From NCBI RefSeq assembly GCF_001613805.1, contig NZ_LPVY01000003.1:62001-126000 (forward strand): a stretch of 64,000 nt of DNA, written 5' to 3'. The notes below the pieces were generated by a model. The model ran no database searches. It worked only from the letters and a program-made list of their open reading frames with translations, and had not been told where the DNA came from. The stretch comes from Thalassospira lucentensis (GTDB taxonomy: Bacteria; Pseudomonadota; Alphaproteobacteria; Rhodospirillales; Thalassospiraceae). Position 1 is the stretch's first letter; every line of letters begins with the position of its first letter. Made by a program: the position numbers and the translations under genes. Shown one piece after another: positions 39,423 through 48,333 of the stretch.

Positions 39423-39840
39423 TTCCCATAATTCGGCTTCCGAGAAAAAAGGCGGCCTGTCGATTATCAATTCCGACCTTCGGGTTACTGGCGACCTGAT
39501 TTCTGAATCTGACGTTCAGGTCGACGGGTTTGTGAATGGCGACATTCGCACGCGCAATCTTACTATCGGCCAGCATGGCGAAGTGCGCGGCGAGATCGTT
39601 GCCGAAAAAGTCCGTATATGCGGTTCCGTCACCGGCCAGGTTCGCGCCCGTGATGTTTCACTGGCAGAAACAGCCCGTATGTTGGGTGATATTCTTCATG
39701 AAAGCCTGTCGATTGAGCCGGGCGCCCATATCGAAGGCCATTGCCGTCGTATCGAAGGTGCCGTTGAAGAGGGCGGTCTTACCGTCATTCAGGCAGGCCA
39801 GATCGTTGCGGCGAACGTGAAAAAAGAACACAAACAATAA
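39382..39840 (+). CDS. Bactofilin (polymer-forming cytoskeletal protein)
   Basis: The 152-aa product is one bactofilin domain (DUF583): a right-handed beta helix seen as short hydrophobic repeats from about residue 30 to 135 (INSDLRVTGDLI, VQVDGFVNGDI, and EKVRICGSVTGQV). Short charged and disordered ends flank it, as in CcmA and BacA/BacB. Bactofilins polymerise without nucleotide on the membrane and act in cell shape, stalk formation or division. I use the ATG at 39382, preceded by GAGGCGGG; it lies inside the end of the M23 peptidase gene, so translation is coupled. A strong terminator follows. Confidence 0.94.
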   Translation: MFSKTSKTQQGTNSSHNSASEKKGGLSIINSDLRVTGDLISESDVQVDGFVNGDIRTRNLTIGQHGEVRGEIVAEKVRICGSVTGQVRARDVSLAETARMLGDILHESLSIEPGAHIEGHCRRIEGAVEEGGLTVIQAGQIVAANVKKEHKQ

Positions 39841-39881
39841 ACATCGCTGCTGGTGATCTTTCACCGATGCCAGCAAAAAGA

Positions 39882-39922
39882 AAAACCCGGAAAAGCGATA
39901 TGCCGCTTTTCCGGGTTTTCTT
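39882..39922. terminator. Bidirectional intrinsic terminator, bactofilin and HAD genes
   Basis: A perfect 16-bp stem (39882-39897 with 39904-39919) encloses a 6-nt loop; A and T tracts at its feet serve both converging genes. Confidence 0.93.
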
Positions 39923-39948
39923 TATCCGACCTGATTATACTCGGGGGC

Positions 39949-40647
39949 TTATGCTTTTTCCGGTTGTGCGACCAGGGGCAGCAATTCGTCCAACCCCTTT
40001 AGAACCACGTCTGCGCTATGCGACAGGCGTTCCATCGGTTGCTGTGTGCGGTTGATCCATGCCGTGCGGAAGCCGAAATGCCCGGCACCGGCAATATCCC
40101 AGCCGTTCGATGACTGGAACGATATTTCAGCCGGGGAAAGTTCCAGCTGATCAACGGCAAGCTGATAAACATCCGGGTGCGGTTTGTAGGTTTTAAGGTC
40201 GTCGACACAGATGATCTGATCAAACAGTGCCAGAATACCGGACGATTTGGCCGCCGATATCAGCATATGTTTGGCACCATTTGACAGGATCGCAAGTTTA
40301 TGTCCCTGCGATTTAAGCGTCTTCAGTGTTTCGACGACTTCGGGGAATGTATCAAGCGACAGATAGGTTTCCATCAGCTTTGCCCGAAGGGCAGGGTCTT
40401 TTTTACCGATTGCCGCCATGGCGTAATCAAGGGCGTCGCCCGTGACGCTCCAGAAATCGGTGAAGTCACCCATCAGACTGCGCAACCACGTATATTCAAG
40501 CTGCTTTTGGCGCCAGATGCTTGATAGCCGGTCTCCTTCATCGCCAATCGTTCCCTTGAACCGGTTCACAGCCGATCCAACGTCGAAAAGGGTACCATAG
40601 GCATCGAAAACGAATGCGCGGCAGGACGTAAGTGCATTTTCTGACAT
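39949..40647 (-). CDS. HAD hydrolase, type II haloacid dehalogenase-like
   Basis: The 232-aa product belongs to the HAD superfamily, subfamily IA, close to (S)-2-haloacid dehalogenases. Motif I is FDAYGTLFDV with nucleophile Asp15; motif II is LAILSNGAKHML; the motif III/IV region is FQSSNGWDIAGAGHFGFRT. The SSNGWD form with Asn and Asp is typical of L-2-haloacid dehalogenases rather than phosphatases. I start it at the ATG at 40647 (GAGG and AGAG upstream) rather than 40662. It is downstream of the lytic transglycosylase but separated by 106 nt. The natural substrate is not known from sequence. Confidence 0.9.
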   Translation of the reverse strand: MSENALTSCRAFVFDAYGTLFDVGSAVNRFKGTIGDEGDRLSSIWRQKQLEYTWLRSLMGDFTDFWSVTGDALDYAMAAIGKKDPALRAKLMETYLSLDTFPEVVETLKTLKSQGHKLAILSNGAKHMLISAAKSSGILALFDQIICVDDLKTYKPHPDVYQLAVDQLELSPAEISFQSSNGWDIAGAGHFGFRTAWINRTQQPMERLSHSADVVLKGLDELLPLVAQPEKA

Positions 40648-40753
40648 TTTCTCTGGCCTCATCTGTCGGACAGGGTTCGATCAAATATGGTGTTATCTTT
40701 ACCAAACCGCAAACGTCAAGTTAACGCCGTTCTATGCGGCCGGTTCCACAAGA

Positions 40754-42796
40754 TCATTGGGAATCTGATGGTGCTTCTTCCTGTTGACCCATGGCGATTT
40801 CATCACGTGCGAAGCGGCGGCGATAGACATAGGTGCCTTCCATAACCCGCTGAACGTAATTGCGTGTTTCGCTATAGGGAATCATTTCAATCCAGTCGAC
40901 GGGATCAACATCTGCATCCCGCGGATCACCATATTCGGCAATCCACTGACGAACGCGGCTTGGACCAGCATTATAGCTGGCGATGGTCAGGATTTCCTCG
41001 CCATCCCAACGGTCCAGCAGGCGTGTCAGATATTCCCGCCCGAGCGAGATGTTAAATCCCGGGTCGCTAGTCAGGCGTGATGTTTCGTAATCCAGTTTAA
41101 GATCCTTGGCCATGCGTTCTGCGGTTGCCGGCATCAACTGCATCAGGCCCCGTGCCCCGGCAGACGATACGGCTTCGGGGTTAAACAGGCTTTCCTGACG
41201 CATGATTGCATGAACCAGTGCCGGGTCGGGATTATGACCAAGCGGCACCTGTTCATGAACGGGGTAGGCTGCATCAAGATAGCCGCTGCCGGTACGGATG
41301 CTGCGCTTGGCGGCGATAATCGCAAGGTCGGCACGGCCGTATTCGCGCGCAAGATCGGTTGCCATTGCAAGATATTCGGGTTCGTCATGCGCATAGACAA
41401 GTGCCATGACAAACGGGCGAATGATATTGCCAAGCCCCATCTCGCCGAGCTTGCGGGTTACCTGTGTCAGTTCCTGTGATTCGAAATCGGCACGTTGCTG
41501 TTCTGTCGGGATCGGTTGCTCGACAGAGTAGCTTGGTTTGACGCCCAATGCGTCAATTGCCAGCTGACCATAGAAAGTATGGGCATGGTCGGCGGCAAGT
41601 TTGTACCATTCGCGCGCCTTGTCCTTGTCACCAATCGCATCATTGGCGCGCCCCGCCCAATAGGCACCGCGCGCCTGGCTGATCGGGTATTGCACCACGT
41701 CATACAGGTTCTGGAAATGGGTCAGGGCAATGCGCGCATCGCCCAGGAACTCCAGCGCGATCCAGCCGGCAAACCATTCGGCTTCGGCAATATCACCGGC
41801 ATCGCTTTGGCCATGGTTGGCAACCAGACGATAGGAATCGGTAATGTGGCCTTTCTGAAGGGCACGACGGGCCAGAATGGCCTTTTCGATCCACCAGTAT
41901 TGCGGGCGGATCGATATATAGGCGAGGTCATTGGCCTGCGAGAGCAGCAAATCACGTGCTTCCTGATCGCGGTCCTTGATCCGGCGCCAGCGAACGCGTT
42001 CATAGATAAGGCCCGGATCGTTCTGGTATTTCTTTGGGACACGGTTGATTGCGCCGTCAACACCGGGGTCGAGCGACCGCAGGGCTGCACGTGCCTTGGC
42101 CAGCAAAAGATAATCCTTGCTGACATATTTTTCGGTACGGCTCGCCGGGCCAAGACGGCCTTCCCATAGAAGGCGGTCAAGACGCTGCTGATGGGTTTCC
42201 TGATCGATATATTTGCCGTAACGATCCAGAAAACGTTTTTCCTGACCGGTTCCGAAATTCTCGTGTACCCAACTGTTGCGGATCAAAGTGGTCGCAGCGT
42301 CGGTTTCGCCAGACGCGAGGAGGGCCTTTATCTGCCGGGTGGCACCGTCTGCCGTAACCGGCGCAGACCGCTTGAACCATGCCAGCACCACATCGTTGGG
42401 TACGGCATCTGTCATGGCTTCTTCGGCGCGCTGACGCAGCAGAGCCTGACTGGGCCATTTCGGGTTGGCATCAATGAAATTTGTGATTTCTTCGAAGCTG
42501 CGACCGGAATTCGGGCTGATCAGCCACATCCATTCGCTGGCTTTTTGCAGCAGCGGGTCATCAAAGTTCGGAAGAAGTTTTTCGAATGTTTTTGTGCGGC
42601 CGTCTTCCAGCGCATCAAGAAACACATTAAGCCGCGCACGGCTGACAGATGAGAATGCCGGTGACGGCGGCAGTTCTGTCAGAATGTTTTCATCCTGACC
42701 TGCTGCGTATGCCTTATCGCCAATCGGCGCCAGAAAAGTGATTACACCGAGTGCCAATGCGCAGATCGAAACACCACGGAAAGACGCATGCGCCAT
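40754..42796 (-). CDS. slt: Soluble lytic murein transglycosylase (Slt70-type)
   Basis: Cleaves the MurNAc-GlcNAc bond of peptidoglycan to give 1,6-anhydro ends in the periplasm. The 680-aa product starts with a signal peptide (likely cleavage near AYAAG, residue 32), followed by a long alpha-helical superhelical region (about 60-480) and a C-terminal GH23 domain (about 510-660). The catalytic glutamate is in the IMRQESLFNPEA motif, followed by SSAGARGLMQLMPATA and the SYNAGPSRV motif. Length and layout match Slt70. Its role is cell-wall turnover and recycling. Confidence 0.95.
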   Translation of the reverse strand: MAHASFRGVSICALALGVITFLAPIGDKAYAAGQDENILTELPPSPAFSSVSRARLNVFLDALEDGRTKTFEKLLPNFDDPLLQKASEWMWLISPNSGRSFEEITNFIDANPKWPSQALLRQRAEEAMTDAVPNDVVLAWFKRSAPVTADGATRQIKALLASGETDAATTLIRNSWVHENFGTGQEKRFLDRYGKYIDQETHQQRLDRLLWEGRLGPASRTEKYVSKDYLLLAKARAALRSLDPGVDGAINRVPKKYQNDPGLIYERVRWRRIKDRDQEARDLLLSQANDLAYISIRPQYWWIEKAILARRALQKGHITDSYRLVANHGQSDAGDIAEAEWFAGWIALEFLGDARIALTHFQNLYDVVQYPISQARGAYWAGRANDAIGDKDKAREWYKLAADHAHTFYGQLAIDALGVKPSYSVEQPIPTEQQRADFESQELTQVTRKLGEMGLGNIIRPFVMALVYAHDEPEYLAMATDLAREYGRADLAIIAAKRSIRTGSGYLDAAYPVHEQVPLGHNPDPALVHAIMRQESLFNPEAVSSAGARGLMQLMPATAERMAKDLKLDYETSRLTSDPGFNISLGREYLTRLLDRWDGEEILTIASYNAGPSRVRQWIAEYGDPRDADVDPVDWIEMIPYSETRNYVQRVMEGTYVYRRRFARDEIAMGQQEEAPSDSQ

Positions 42797-43005
42797 TTAA
42801 ATTTCCCCTTTTGCCTTGCGGCAGGTAATGCGCTCCAGACAGCCTTATTATGGCAGTGAAACAGTCAATTGCCAATCGGTCGTGAGAGGAAAGAGTAACC
42901 TTGATCAAACAAGGCGCGCTTTAATGTATACAGACGCTTGCGGGATGCCTTAACAGCCGCTATTTTCGCGTCGCTTTCAATCCACGATAAGATTTGGAGA
43001 TATCG

Positions 43006-43884
43006 ATGTTTAAGGGTTCGATTACCGCTTTGATTACACCGTTCACACAGGATGGTGCAATCGATGAGAAAGCGTTCCAGTCGTTTGTGGATTGGCAGCT
43101 TAAACAGGGCACGACCGGTGTTGTGCCGGTCGGAACCACAGGTGAATCGCCGACTTTGAGCCATGCGGAACACCACCGCGTTGTCGAACTGGCACTTGAA
43201 GTTGCCAAGGGCCGCGGCCCGGTTATTGCCGGAACCGGTTCAAATTCGACCGCAGAGGCGATTTCGCTGACCCGCCATGCCCAGAATGCCGGGGCGGATG
43301 CGGCACTTGTGGTGACGCCTTATTATAACAAGCCCGGTCAGCGCGGTCTTTATGCGCATTACAAGGCGATCCATGACGCGACCGACATTCCGATCGTGAT
43401 CTACAACATTCCGGGCCGCTCGGTCGTGGACATGTCTGTTGATACGATGGCGCAGCTTTCGAAGCTGCCGCGTATCGTCGGGGTAAAAGACGCGACCAGC
43501 GATCTGGAACGTCCGGCATTGACGCGTTTGGCGGCAGGGGCGGATTTCTGCCAGTTGTCGGGCGAAGATGGCACCATCGTTCCGTTCCTGGCACAGGGTG
43601 GTCATGGCTGCATTTCGGTCACGTCCAACATCGCACCGAAGCTTTGCGCGGAATTGCATACCGCATGGGCAGCCGGGAACATCGCCAAGGTTCAGGAGTT
43701 GAATTATCGACTTCTGCCGGTTCACAAGGCAATGTTCTGTGAAACCAGCCCGGGGCCGGTCAAATATGCAGCCGAGCTTCTTGGCCTTTGCGGCAGCCAC
43801 ATGCGTTTGCCGATGGTCGAGATTACCGAAGAATCCAAGCAGCGTGTCGAAACCGCGCTGCGCAATGCCGGAATTTTGTCCTAA
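43006..43884 (+). CDS. dapA: 4-hydroxy-tetrahydrodipicolinate synthase
   Basis: Condenses pyruvate with aspartate semialdehyde, the first committed step to diaminopimelate and lysine, which also feeds peptidoglycan. The 292-aa product starts at the ATG at 43006 (TTTGGAGA site). The Schiff-base lysine is Lys161 (VGVKDATSD), with Tyr133 (VIYNIPGRS) and the PVGTTGESPTLS motif carrying the Thr-Thr pair; numbering equals that of E. coli. It is divergent from slt and 30 nt upstream of smpB. Confidence 0.97.
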   Translation: MFKGSITALITPFTQDGAIDEKAFQSFVDWQLKQGTTGVVPVGTTGESPTLSHAEHHRVVELALEVAKGRGPVIAGTGSNSTAEAISLTRHAQNAGADAALVVTPYYNKPGQRGLYAHYKAIHDATDIPIVIYNIPGRSVVDMSVDTMAQLSKLPRIVGVKDATSDLERPALTRLAAGADFCQLSGEDGTIVPFLAQGGHGCISVTSNIAPKLCAELHTAWAAGNIAKVQELNYRLLPVHKAMFCETSPGPVKYAAELLGLCGSHMRLPMVEITEESKQRVETALRNAGILS

Positions 43885-43914
43885 GGGATTAATTTCGGCC
43901 TACAAGTTGTTGTA

Positions 43915-44391
43915 ATGGCACCGAAAAAAGAAGACAGCAATACCAAGGTCGTCGCGCAAAACAGGCGGGCCCGTTTCGATTTTTTCCTGACGGAAACTTT
44001 TGAAGCCGGGGTCGCCCTGCGCGGGACCGAGGTCAAATCGCTTCGTGACGGCAAGGGGAACATTCAGGAATCCTATGCCGAAGAAAAGAACGGCGAGATC
44101 TGGCTGATCAATGCCTATATCCCGGAATATCAAAGCAAGATGCCGTTCGGCCATGAAGAACGCCGTCCGCGCAAACTGCTTTTGCATAAACGTGAAATCA
44201 CGAAAATGAGCGACGCCCTGAACAAAAAGGGGTTCACCCTTGTTCCGGTAAAGCTTTATTTCAATGACCGCGGCATCGCCAAGCTTGAACTGGCGATCGC
44301 GGAAGGCAAGAAAAAGGCTGACAAGCGCGAAGCGGTCAAGGAACGTGACTGGCAGCGTGACAAAGCCCGGATCATGCGGGATTTCGGATAA
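43915..44391 (+). CDS. smpB: SsrA-binding protein SmpB
   Basis: Binds tmRNA and brings it to stalled ribosomes in trans-translation. The 158-aa OB-fold protein shows the family motifs [30 protein letters not shown], and the basic C-terminal tail ([16 protein letters not shown]) that enters the mRNA channel. Length is typical. It follows dapA, a pairing frequent in alphaproteobacteria. No ssrA gene is seen in the window. Confidence 0.97.
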   Translation: MAPKKEDSNTKVVAQNRRARFDFFLTETFEAGVALRGTEVKSLRDGKGNIQESYAEEKNGEIWLINAYIPEYQSKMPFGHEERRPRKLLLHKREITKMSDALNKKGFTLVPVKLYFNDRGIAKLELAIAEGKKKADKREAVKERDWQRDKARIMRDFG

Positions 44392-44443
44392 TAGTCCTGC
44401 CTCGCAAGCATGTGTATTGCTTGCCAATGGCGATAGAATGCAT

Positions 44444-44483
44444 AAATGGCGCAGACATGGTGAACATGACTGCGCCATTTTTC
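44444..44483 (+). terminator. Intrinsic terminator of dapA-smpB
   Basis: AAATGGCGCAG (44444-44454) pairs with CTGCGCCATTT (44470-44480) around a 15-nt loop and runs into a T tract, 27 nt before the next ATG. Confidence 0.82.
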
Positions 44484-44510
44484 GTATGATGTGGTCAGGG
44501 AGGATGATGA

Positions 44511-45170
44511 ATGGCTGATGGTTTCAGTGGCAAGATCAAGCAAAAGCTGATCGAAGCGAAACAGAAATGGGCGGAAAACGGCCGTCTTTTGACGGGAAAG
44601 GCCGATCATGCCCATGAAAATCGCCTGCCACCCGGCCAGCGCGAGGTCAAAGACTGGCCGGTGCTTGATCTTGGCATCACGCCACATGTCGGAACGGATG
44701 AGTTTCGCCTGACGATTGACGGCGAGGTTGAAAACCCGGTCACGCTTGATTTCAGCCAGTTGCTTGATCTACCGCCCTTTATGGCAAAGAACGATATTCA
44801 TTGTGTTACCAGTTGGTCGCGTTACGACAATCACTGGCAGGGTGTGTCTGCCTTGTCGCTTGCCGATCTGGTAAAGCCGACATCAGATGCCCGTCATGTA
44901 CTTTTCACCGCCCACGACGGTTATACGACCAATGTGCGGATTGATCAGTTTCTCGATGATGATGTTTTACTTGCCCATCATTGGGAAGATGCGCCACTGA
45001 CCGAGGAACATGGCGGCCCGGTTCGCGTGATCATCCCCAAGCTGTATTTCTGGAAAAGTGCCAAATGGGTGAAGCAGATAACATTTTCCAAAACCGACAA
45101 ACCCGGATTTTGGGAAGTACGTGGCTATCACAATAATGCCGATCCATGGACGGAAGAGCGATATGGCTAG
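44511..45170 (+). CDS. Sulfite-oxidase-like molybdopterin oxidoreductase
   Basis: The 219-aa product is a single molybdopterin-binding domain of the sulfite oxidase fold (COG2041 group). The likely molybdenum-ligand cysteine is Cys98 in the IHCVTSWSRYDNHW segment, and the GGPVRVIIPKLYFWKSAKW motif of the family is intact. No haem domain, dimerisation domain or Tat/Sec signal is present, so it appears cytoplasmic, unlike MsrP/YedY. Electron partner and substrate are unknown. The strong AGGGAGGA ribosome site supports the start. Its end overlaps the periplasmic glutathione peroxidase gene by 8 nt. MoaC at 15209-15688 serves its cofactor. Confidence 0.88.
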   Translation: MADGFSGKIKQKLIEAKQKWAENGRLLTGKADHAHENRLPPGQREVKDWPVLDLGITPHVGTDEFRLTIDGEVENPVTLDFSQLLDLPPFMAKNDIHCVTSWSRYDNHWQGVSALSLADLVKPTSDARHVLFTAHDGYTTNVRIDQFLDDDVLLAHHWEDAPLTEEHGGPVRVIIPKLYFWKSAKWVKQITFSKTDKPGFWEVRGYHNNADPWTEERYG

Positions 45171-45759
45171 GAAAATCAGAACTTTCGAAAACGGAATGCG
45201 GAATCTGTTGAAGTCCGGTTTATGTGGACTGATTTGCCTGATGATTGGAAATTCTGCCATGGCTGGCGATAAAGCGATGAATGCTCACGATTTTTCATTC
45301 CCATCAATTGACGGGGGAGAAATCAATCTTGCGGATTATCGCGGCAAGGCGGTTCTGGTCGTCAATACCGCGTCGATGTGTGGCTATACACCGCAATATA
45401 CCGGGCTTCAGGCACTCTGGTCGGAATACCAGGCGGATGGATTGGTTGTTCTGGGAGTTCCATCGGGTGATTTTGGTGGGCAGGAATATGCCGATGACAG
45501 TGAAATCAAGGATTTCTGCACCGTCAATTTTGATGTCGATTTCCCGATGACCACCAAACAGTCGGTTCGTGGAGACGATGCGCATCCGTTCTTTAAATGG
45601 GCGGAGGCGGAACTTGGCAGCGATCAGGCCCCGAAATGGAACTTCCACAAATATCTGGTCGATCCGAACGGCAATCTGGTTGCCAGTTTTGCCACCCGGA
45701 TCAAGCCGGAAGATGATGCGGTTGTGAGCGCAATCAAGGAAGCTCTGGCCGGGGCTTGA
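45163..45759 (+). CDS. Glutathione peroxidase family protein, predicted periplasmic
   Basis: Thioredoxin-fold peroxidase that reduces hydroperoxides with a thiol donor. From the ATG at 45163 (GGAAGAG site) the product is 198 aa: a basic N terminus and hydrophobic segment (residues about 12-30) end in NSAMAG, a good signal peptidase I site near residue 34. The peroxidatic residue is Cys73 in NTASMCGYTPQY, not selenocysteine. The other catalytic residues are in GVPSGDFGGQE (Gln) and KWNFHKYLVD (Trp, Asn). Most bacterial homologues are cytoplasmic, so the signal peptide is notable. It overlaps the molybdoenzyme gene and ends 12 nt from the converging recQ. Confidence 0.9.
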   Translation: MARKIRTFENGMRNLLKSGLCGLICLMIGNSAMAGDKAMNAHDFSFPSIDGGEINLADYRGKAVLVVNTASMCGYTPQYTGLQALWSEYQADGLVVLGVPSGDFGGQEYADDSEIKDFCTVNFDVDFPMTTKQSVRGDDAHPFFKWAEAELGSDQAPKWNFHKYLVDPNGNLVASFATRIKPEDDAVVSAIKEALAGA

Positions 45760-45771
45760 TGCCGGTCCGGA

Positions 45772-47580
45772 TCAGCGCCGTCCATCCATGACATCAAGAA
45801 AAACAAGACCATACTGGTCCAGTTTCTTGACGCCGACACCATTGATCGATGCCATATCCTGCAATGTCCGCGGTTTGAACCGGACCATTTCCCAAAGCGT
45901 TCTGTCACTGAAAATGACATAGGGCGGGACATTCTGGCTGCTGGCAAGCTCGCGGCGCAGGTTGCGCAGGCGTTCCCACAGATCGCGGTCTTCCTCGCTC
46001 TCGAACTCGGTATCGAAATCACGCAGCCGCTTGGTCATGGCACGTTTGCTTTCGCCCGGATCCTTGCGCATTTCAACGACTTTCTCGCCGCGCAGCACAG
46101 GACGGGATTCCTCGGTCAGGTAAACACCACCATGGCCTTCGACATCAACCTGAAGATAGCCCATGGCAAGCAACTGGCGGAAAACAGATCGCCATTGCGG
46201 TTGGGAAACATCCTTGCCGATACCATAGACGGAAAGATCGTCATGATTGTTTTGGCGGATTTTTTCGGTTTTACGTCCCATCAGGACTTCGATGATGTGG
46301 GCCGGACCGAACCGCTGTCCGGTGCGGTAGACCGCTGAGAGTGCCTTGCGGGATGCATCTGTTGCGTCCCAGGTATCAACCGGCTCAAGACAGGTATCGC
46401 AATTGCCGCAGGGTTTTGCGTCTTCTTCACCGAAATAGGACAAAATGACCTGGCGACGGCATTTTGTGGTTTCGGCAAGGCCGACCAAGGCATCAAGCTT
46501 GCGGCTTTCAATGCGCTTCTGACTGTCAGGTGCGTCAGATGATGCCAGCATGGAGCGGATGGAAACGATATCGGACAGATCGTAATTCATCCATGCATTG
46601 GCCGGAAGGCCGTCGCGGCCCGCACGGCCGGTTTCCTGATAATAGGCTTCCATGCTTTTGGGCAGGTTCAGATGGGCGACAAAGCGGACATTCGGCTTGT
46701 CGATCCCCATGCCAAAGGCAACCGTTGCGCAAATGATCAGACCGTCTTCGCGCAGGAACCTGTCCTGATGAAGCTGCCTTGTTTCCTGTGTCAGTCCGGC
46801 GTGATAGGGCAAGGCGGGGCGCCCGTTATCGGACAGCCATTGGGCAACGTCTTCGGTTTTGCGGCGAGACAGGCAATAGACGATGCCGGCATCTTCGGGA
46901 TGTTCCCGGTTCAGGAACGACAGAAGGCGCTGTTTTGAATTGCCCTTTGTTTCGATCCGGTAGGTGATATTGGGTCGGTCAAAACCGGTCAGAAAACATT
47001 GCGCATTCGTCAGATGCAGGTTTTCGGCAATGTCCTTGCGGGTCGGGGTATCTGCCGTTGCGGTCAGGGCAACACGCGGCACATGCGGGAAGCGCGTTGG
47101 CAGCAGATCAAGCCTGCGATATTCCGGCCGGAAATCATGCCCCCACTGCGAAACGCAATGGGCTTCGTCAATCGCGAACAGCGATATGCTGATCCGGTCA
47201 AGCAGGTTCAGAAAACGATCCGTCGCAAACCGTTCAGGTGCCACGTAAAGCAGATCGATATCGCCATCAACCGCACGGGTTTCTATTTCGCGTGCAGCTT
47301 CGGGCGTAAGTGTTGAATTTATAAAGGCCGCCTTGACGCCAAGCTGGCTTAGTGCGTCGACCTGATCCTTCATTAGCGCAATCAGTGGTGACACAACAAC
47401 GGCGGTTCCGGGGCGACACAGGGCGGGAATCTGATAACACAGGGATTTGCCACCACCCGTTGGCATCAGAACCAGTGCATCGTTGCCGGCAATCACATGG
47501 TCGATGATTTCGGCCTGCTGGCCACGGAAACTGTCATAGCCGAATACTTCGCGCAGAACGTCAATCGGCAGACGTTGCAT
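45772..47580 (-). CDS. recQ: ATP-dependent DNA helicase RecQ
   Basis: 3'-5' superfamily 2 helicase acting in recombination and fork repair. I take the ATG at 47580 (602 aa); the frame is open to 47667 but this overlaps the uracil-DNA glycosylase gene, and no site clearly decides. Walker A is TGGGKS at 41-46 and the DEAH box is at 138-141, followed by the aromatic loop [11 protein letters not shown]. The RecQ-Ct zinc module is [12 protein letters not shown] with CGNCDTC, then a winged helix, and an HRDC domain ends the protein (about 525-600). It is third in the NYN-UDG-recQ run. Confidence 0.95.
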   Translation of the reverse strand: MQRLPIDVLREVFGYDSFRGQQAEIIDHVIAGNDALVLMPTGGGKSLCYQIPALCRPGTAVVVSPLIALMKDQVDALSQLGVKAAFINSTLTPEAAREIETRAVDGDIDLLYVAPERFATDRFLNLLDRISISLFAIDEAHCVSQWGHDFRPEYRRLDLLPTRFPHVPRVALTATADTPTRKDIAENLHLTNAQCFLTGFDRPNITYRIETKGNSKQRLLSFLNREHPEDAGIVYCLSRRKTEDVAQWLSDNGRPALPYHAGLTQETRQLHQDRFLREDGLIICATVAFGMGIDKPNVRFVAHLNLPKSMEAYYQETGRAGRDGLPANAWMNYDLSDIVSIRSMLASSDAPDSQKRIESRKLDALVGLAETTKCRRQVILSYFGEEDAKPCGNCDTCLEPVDTWDATDASRKALSAVYRTGQRFGPAHIIEVLMGRKTEKIRQNNHDDLSVYGIGKDVSQPQWRSVFRQLLAMGYLQVDVEGHGGVYLTEESRPVLRGEKVVEMRKDPGESKRAMTKRLRDFDTEFESEEDRDLWERLRNLRRELASSQNVPPYVIFSDRTLWEMVRFKPRTLQDMASINGVGVKKLDQYGLVFLDVMDGRR

Positions 47581-47623
47581 GGGTCGGTCGAGCAGGTCGG
47601 GTAGGGGTGCTGTATCAGGCAAT

Positions 47624-48265
47624 TTAACGGTCCAGATGTGCGCGGATATCGGCAAAGACGTTTTCAAACATCTCCGGCGTCAGGCGATAGGTCTGGGTGT
47701 TGTAGCGCGAACAGTGATAGCTATCAAACAGTGTGATGCCATTTTCCATTTGATGGGATGCACCATGACCGAATTTCAGGGATGAAAGCTTCAGGCCAAA
47801 GGTGCGCAACATGGCCTGATGGGCAACCTGTCCAAGGCACAGAATGGCCGAAAGGTTTTTCATCGCGCCAAATTCGCTGATCAGGAAGGGACGGCAGGTA
47901 TTGGCTTCGGGGCCTGTCGGCTTGTTTTCCGGCGGCACGCATTTGACGGCATTGGTGATCCGGCAATCAATCAGTTCAAGTCCGTCATCCGGACGTTTTG
48001 CATAGGTGCCCTTGGCAAAACCGAATTTCCTGAGCGTGTCATAAAGAAGATCACCGGCGTAATCGCCGGTAAACGGGCGACCGGTTGCATTCGCCCCCTT
48101 TAAGCCCGGTGCAAGTCCAACCACAAGCAGGCGGGCATCAATGGGCCCAAAAGGGCGAACCGGACCGTTATAGAAATCGGGAAATTTTGCCTGATTGGCA
48201 CGGCGAAAATCAACAAGGCGCGGGCAAAGTTGGCAGTCCCTGTCGGGTTGAAGATAGGTGGTCAT
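47624..48265 (-). CDS. Family 5 uracil-DNA glycosylase (UDGb type, Fe-S)
   Basis: Base-excision repair enzyme removing uracil and probably other deaminated bases from DNA. From the ATG at 48265 the product is 213 aa. The Fe-S cysteines are Cys11, Cys14, Cys109 and Cys124. Motif A is [19 protein letters not shown], which has alanine rather than the Asp or Glu base of families 1 and 4, typical of family 5. The C-terminal motif is [14 protein letters not shown], in place of the more common HPS form. It lies between the NYN gene and recQ on one strand. Confidence 0.92.
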   Translation of the reverse strand: MTTYLQPDRDCQLCPRLVDFRRANQAKFPDFYNGPVRPFGPIDARLLVVGLAPGLKGANATGRPFTGDYAGDLLYDTLRKFGFAKGTYAKRPDDGLELIDCRITNAVKCVPPENKPTGPEANTCRPFLISEFGAMKNLSAILCLGQVAHQAMLRTFGLKLSSLKFGHGASHQMENGITLFDSYHCSRYNTQTYRLTPEMFENVFADIRAHLDR

Positions 48266-48283
48266 GGCGTGTCCGACAGTTTG

Positions 48284-48309
48284 CCGGGCGCAATTTGTTC
48301 TGCGCCCGG
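48284..48309. repeat. Perfect inverted repeat between the NYN and UDG genes
   Basis: CCGGGCGCA (48284-48292) and TGCGCCCGG (48301-48309) are exact inverted repeats around 8 nt. No T tract follows on the minus strand, so it is not a standard terminator. It lies 19 nt upstream of the glycosylase ATG and may be an mRNA processing or attenuation hairpin. Confidence 0.5.
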
Positions 48310-48333
48310 TCATTTAATCAACAAAAGAGGAGA

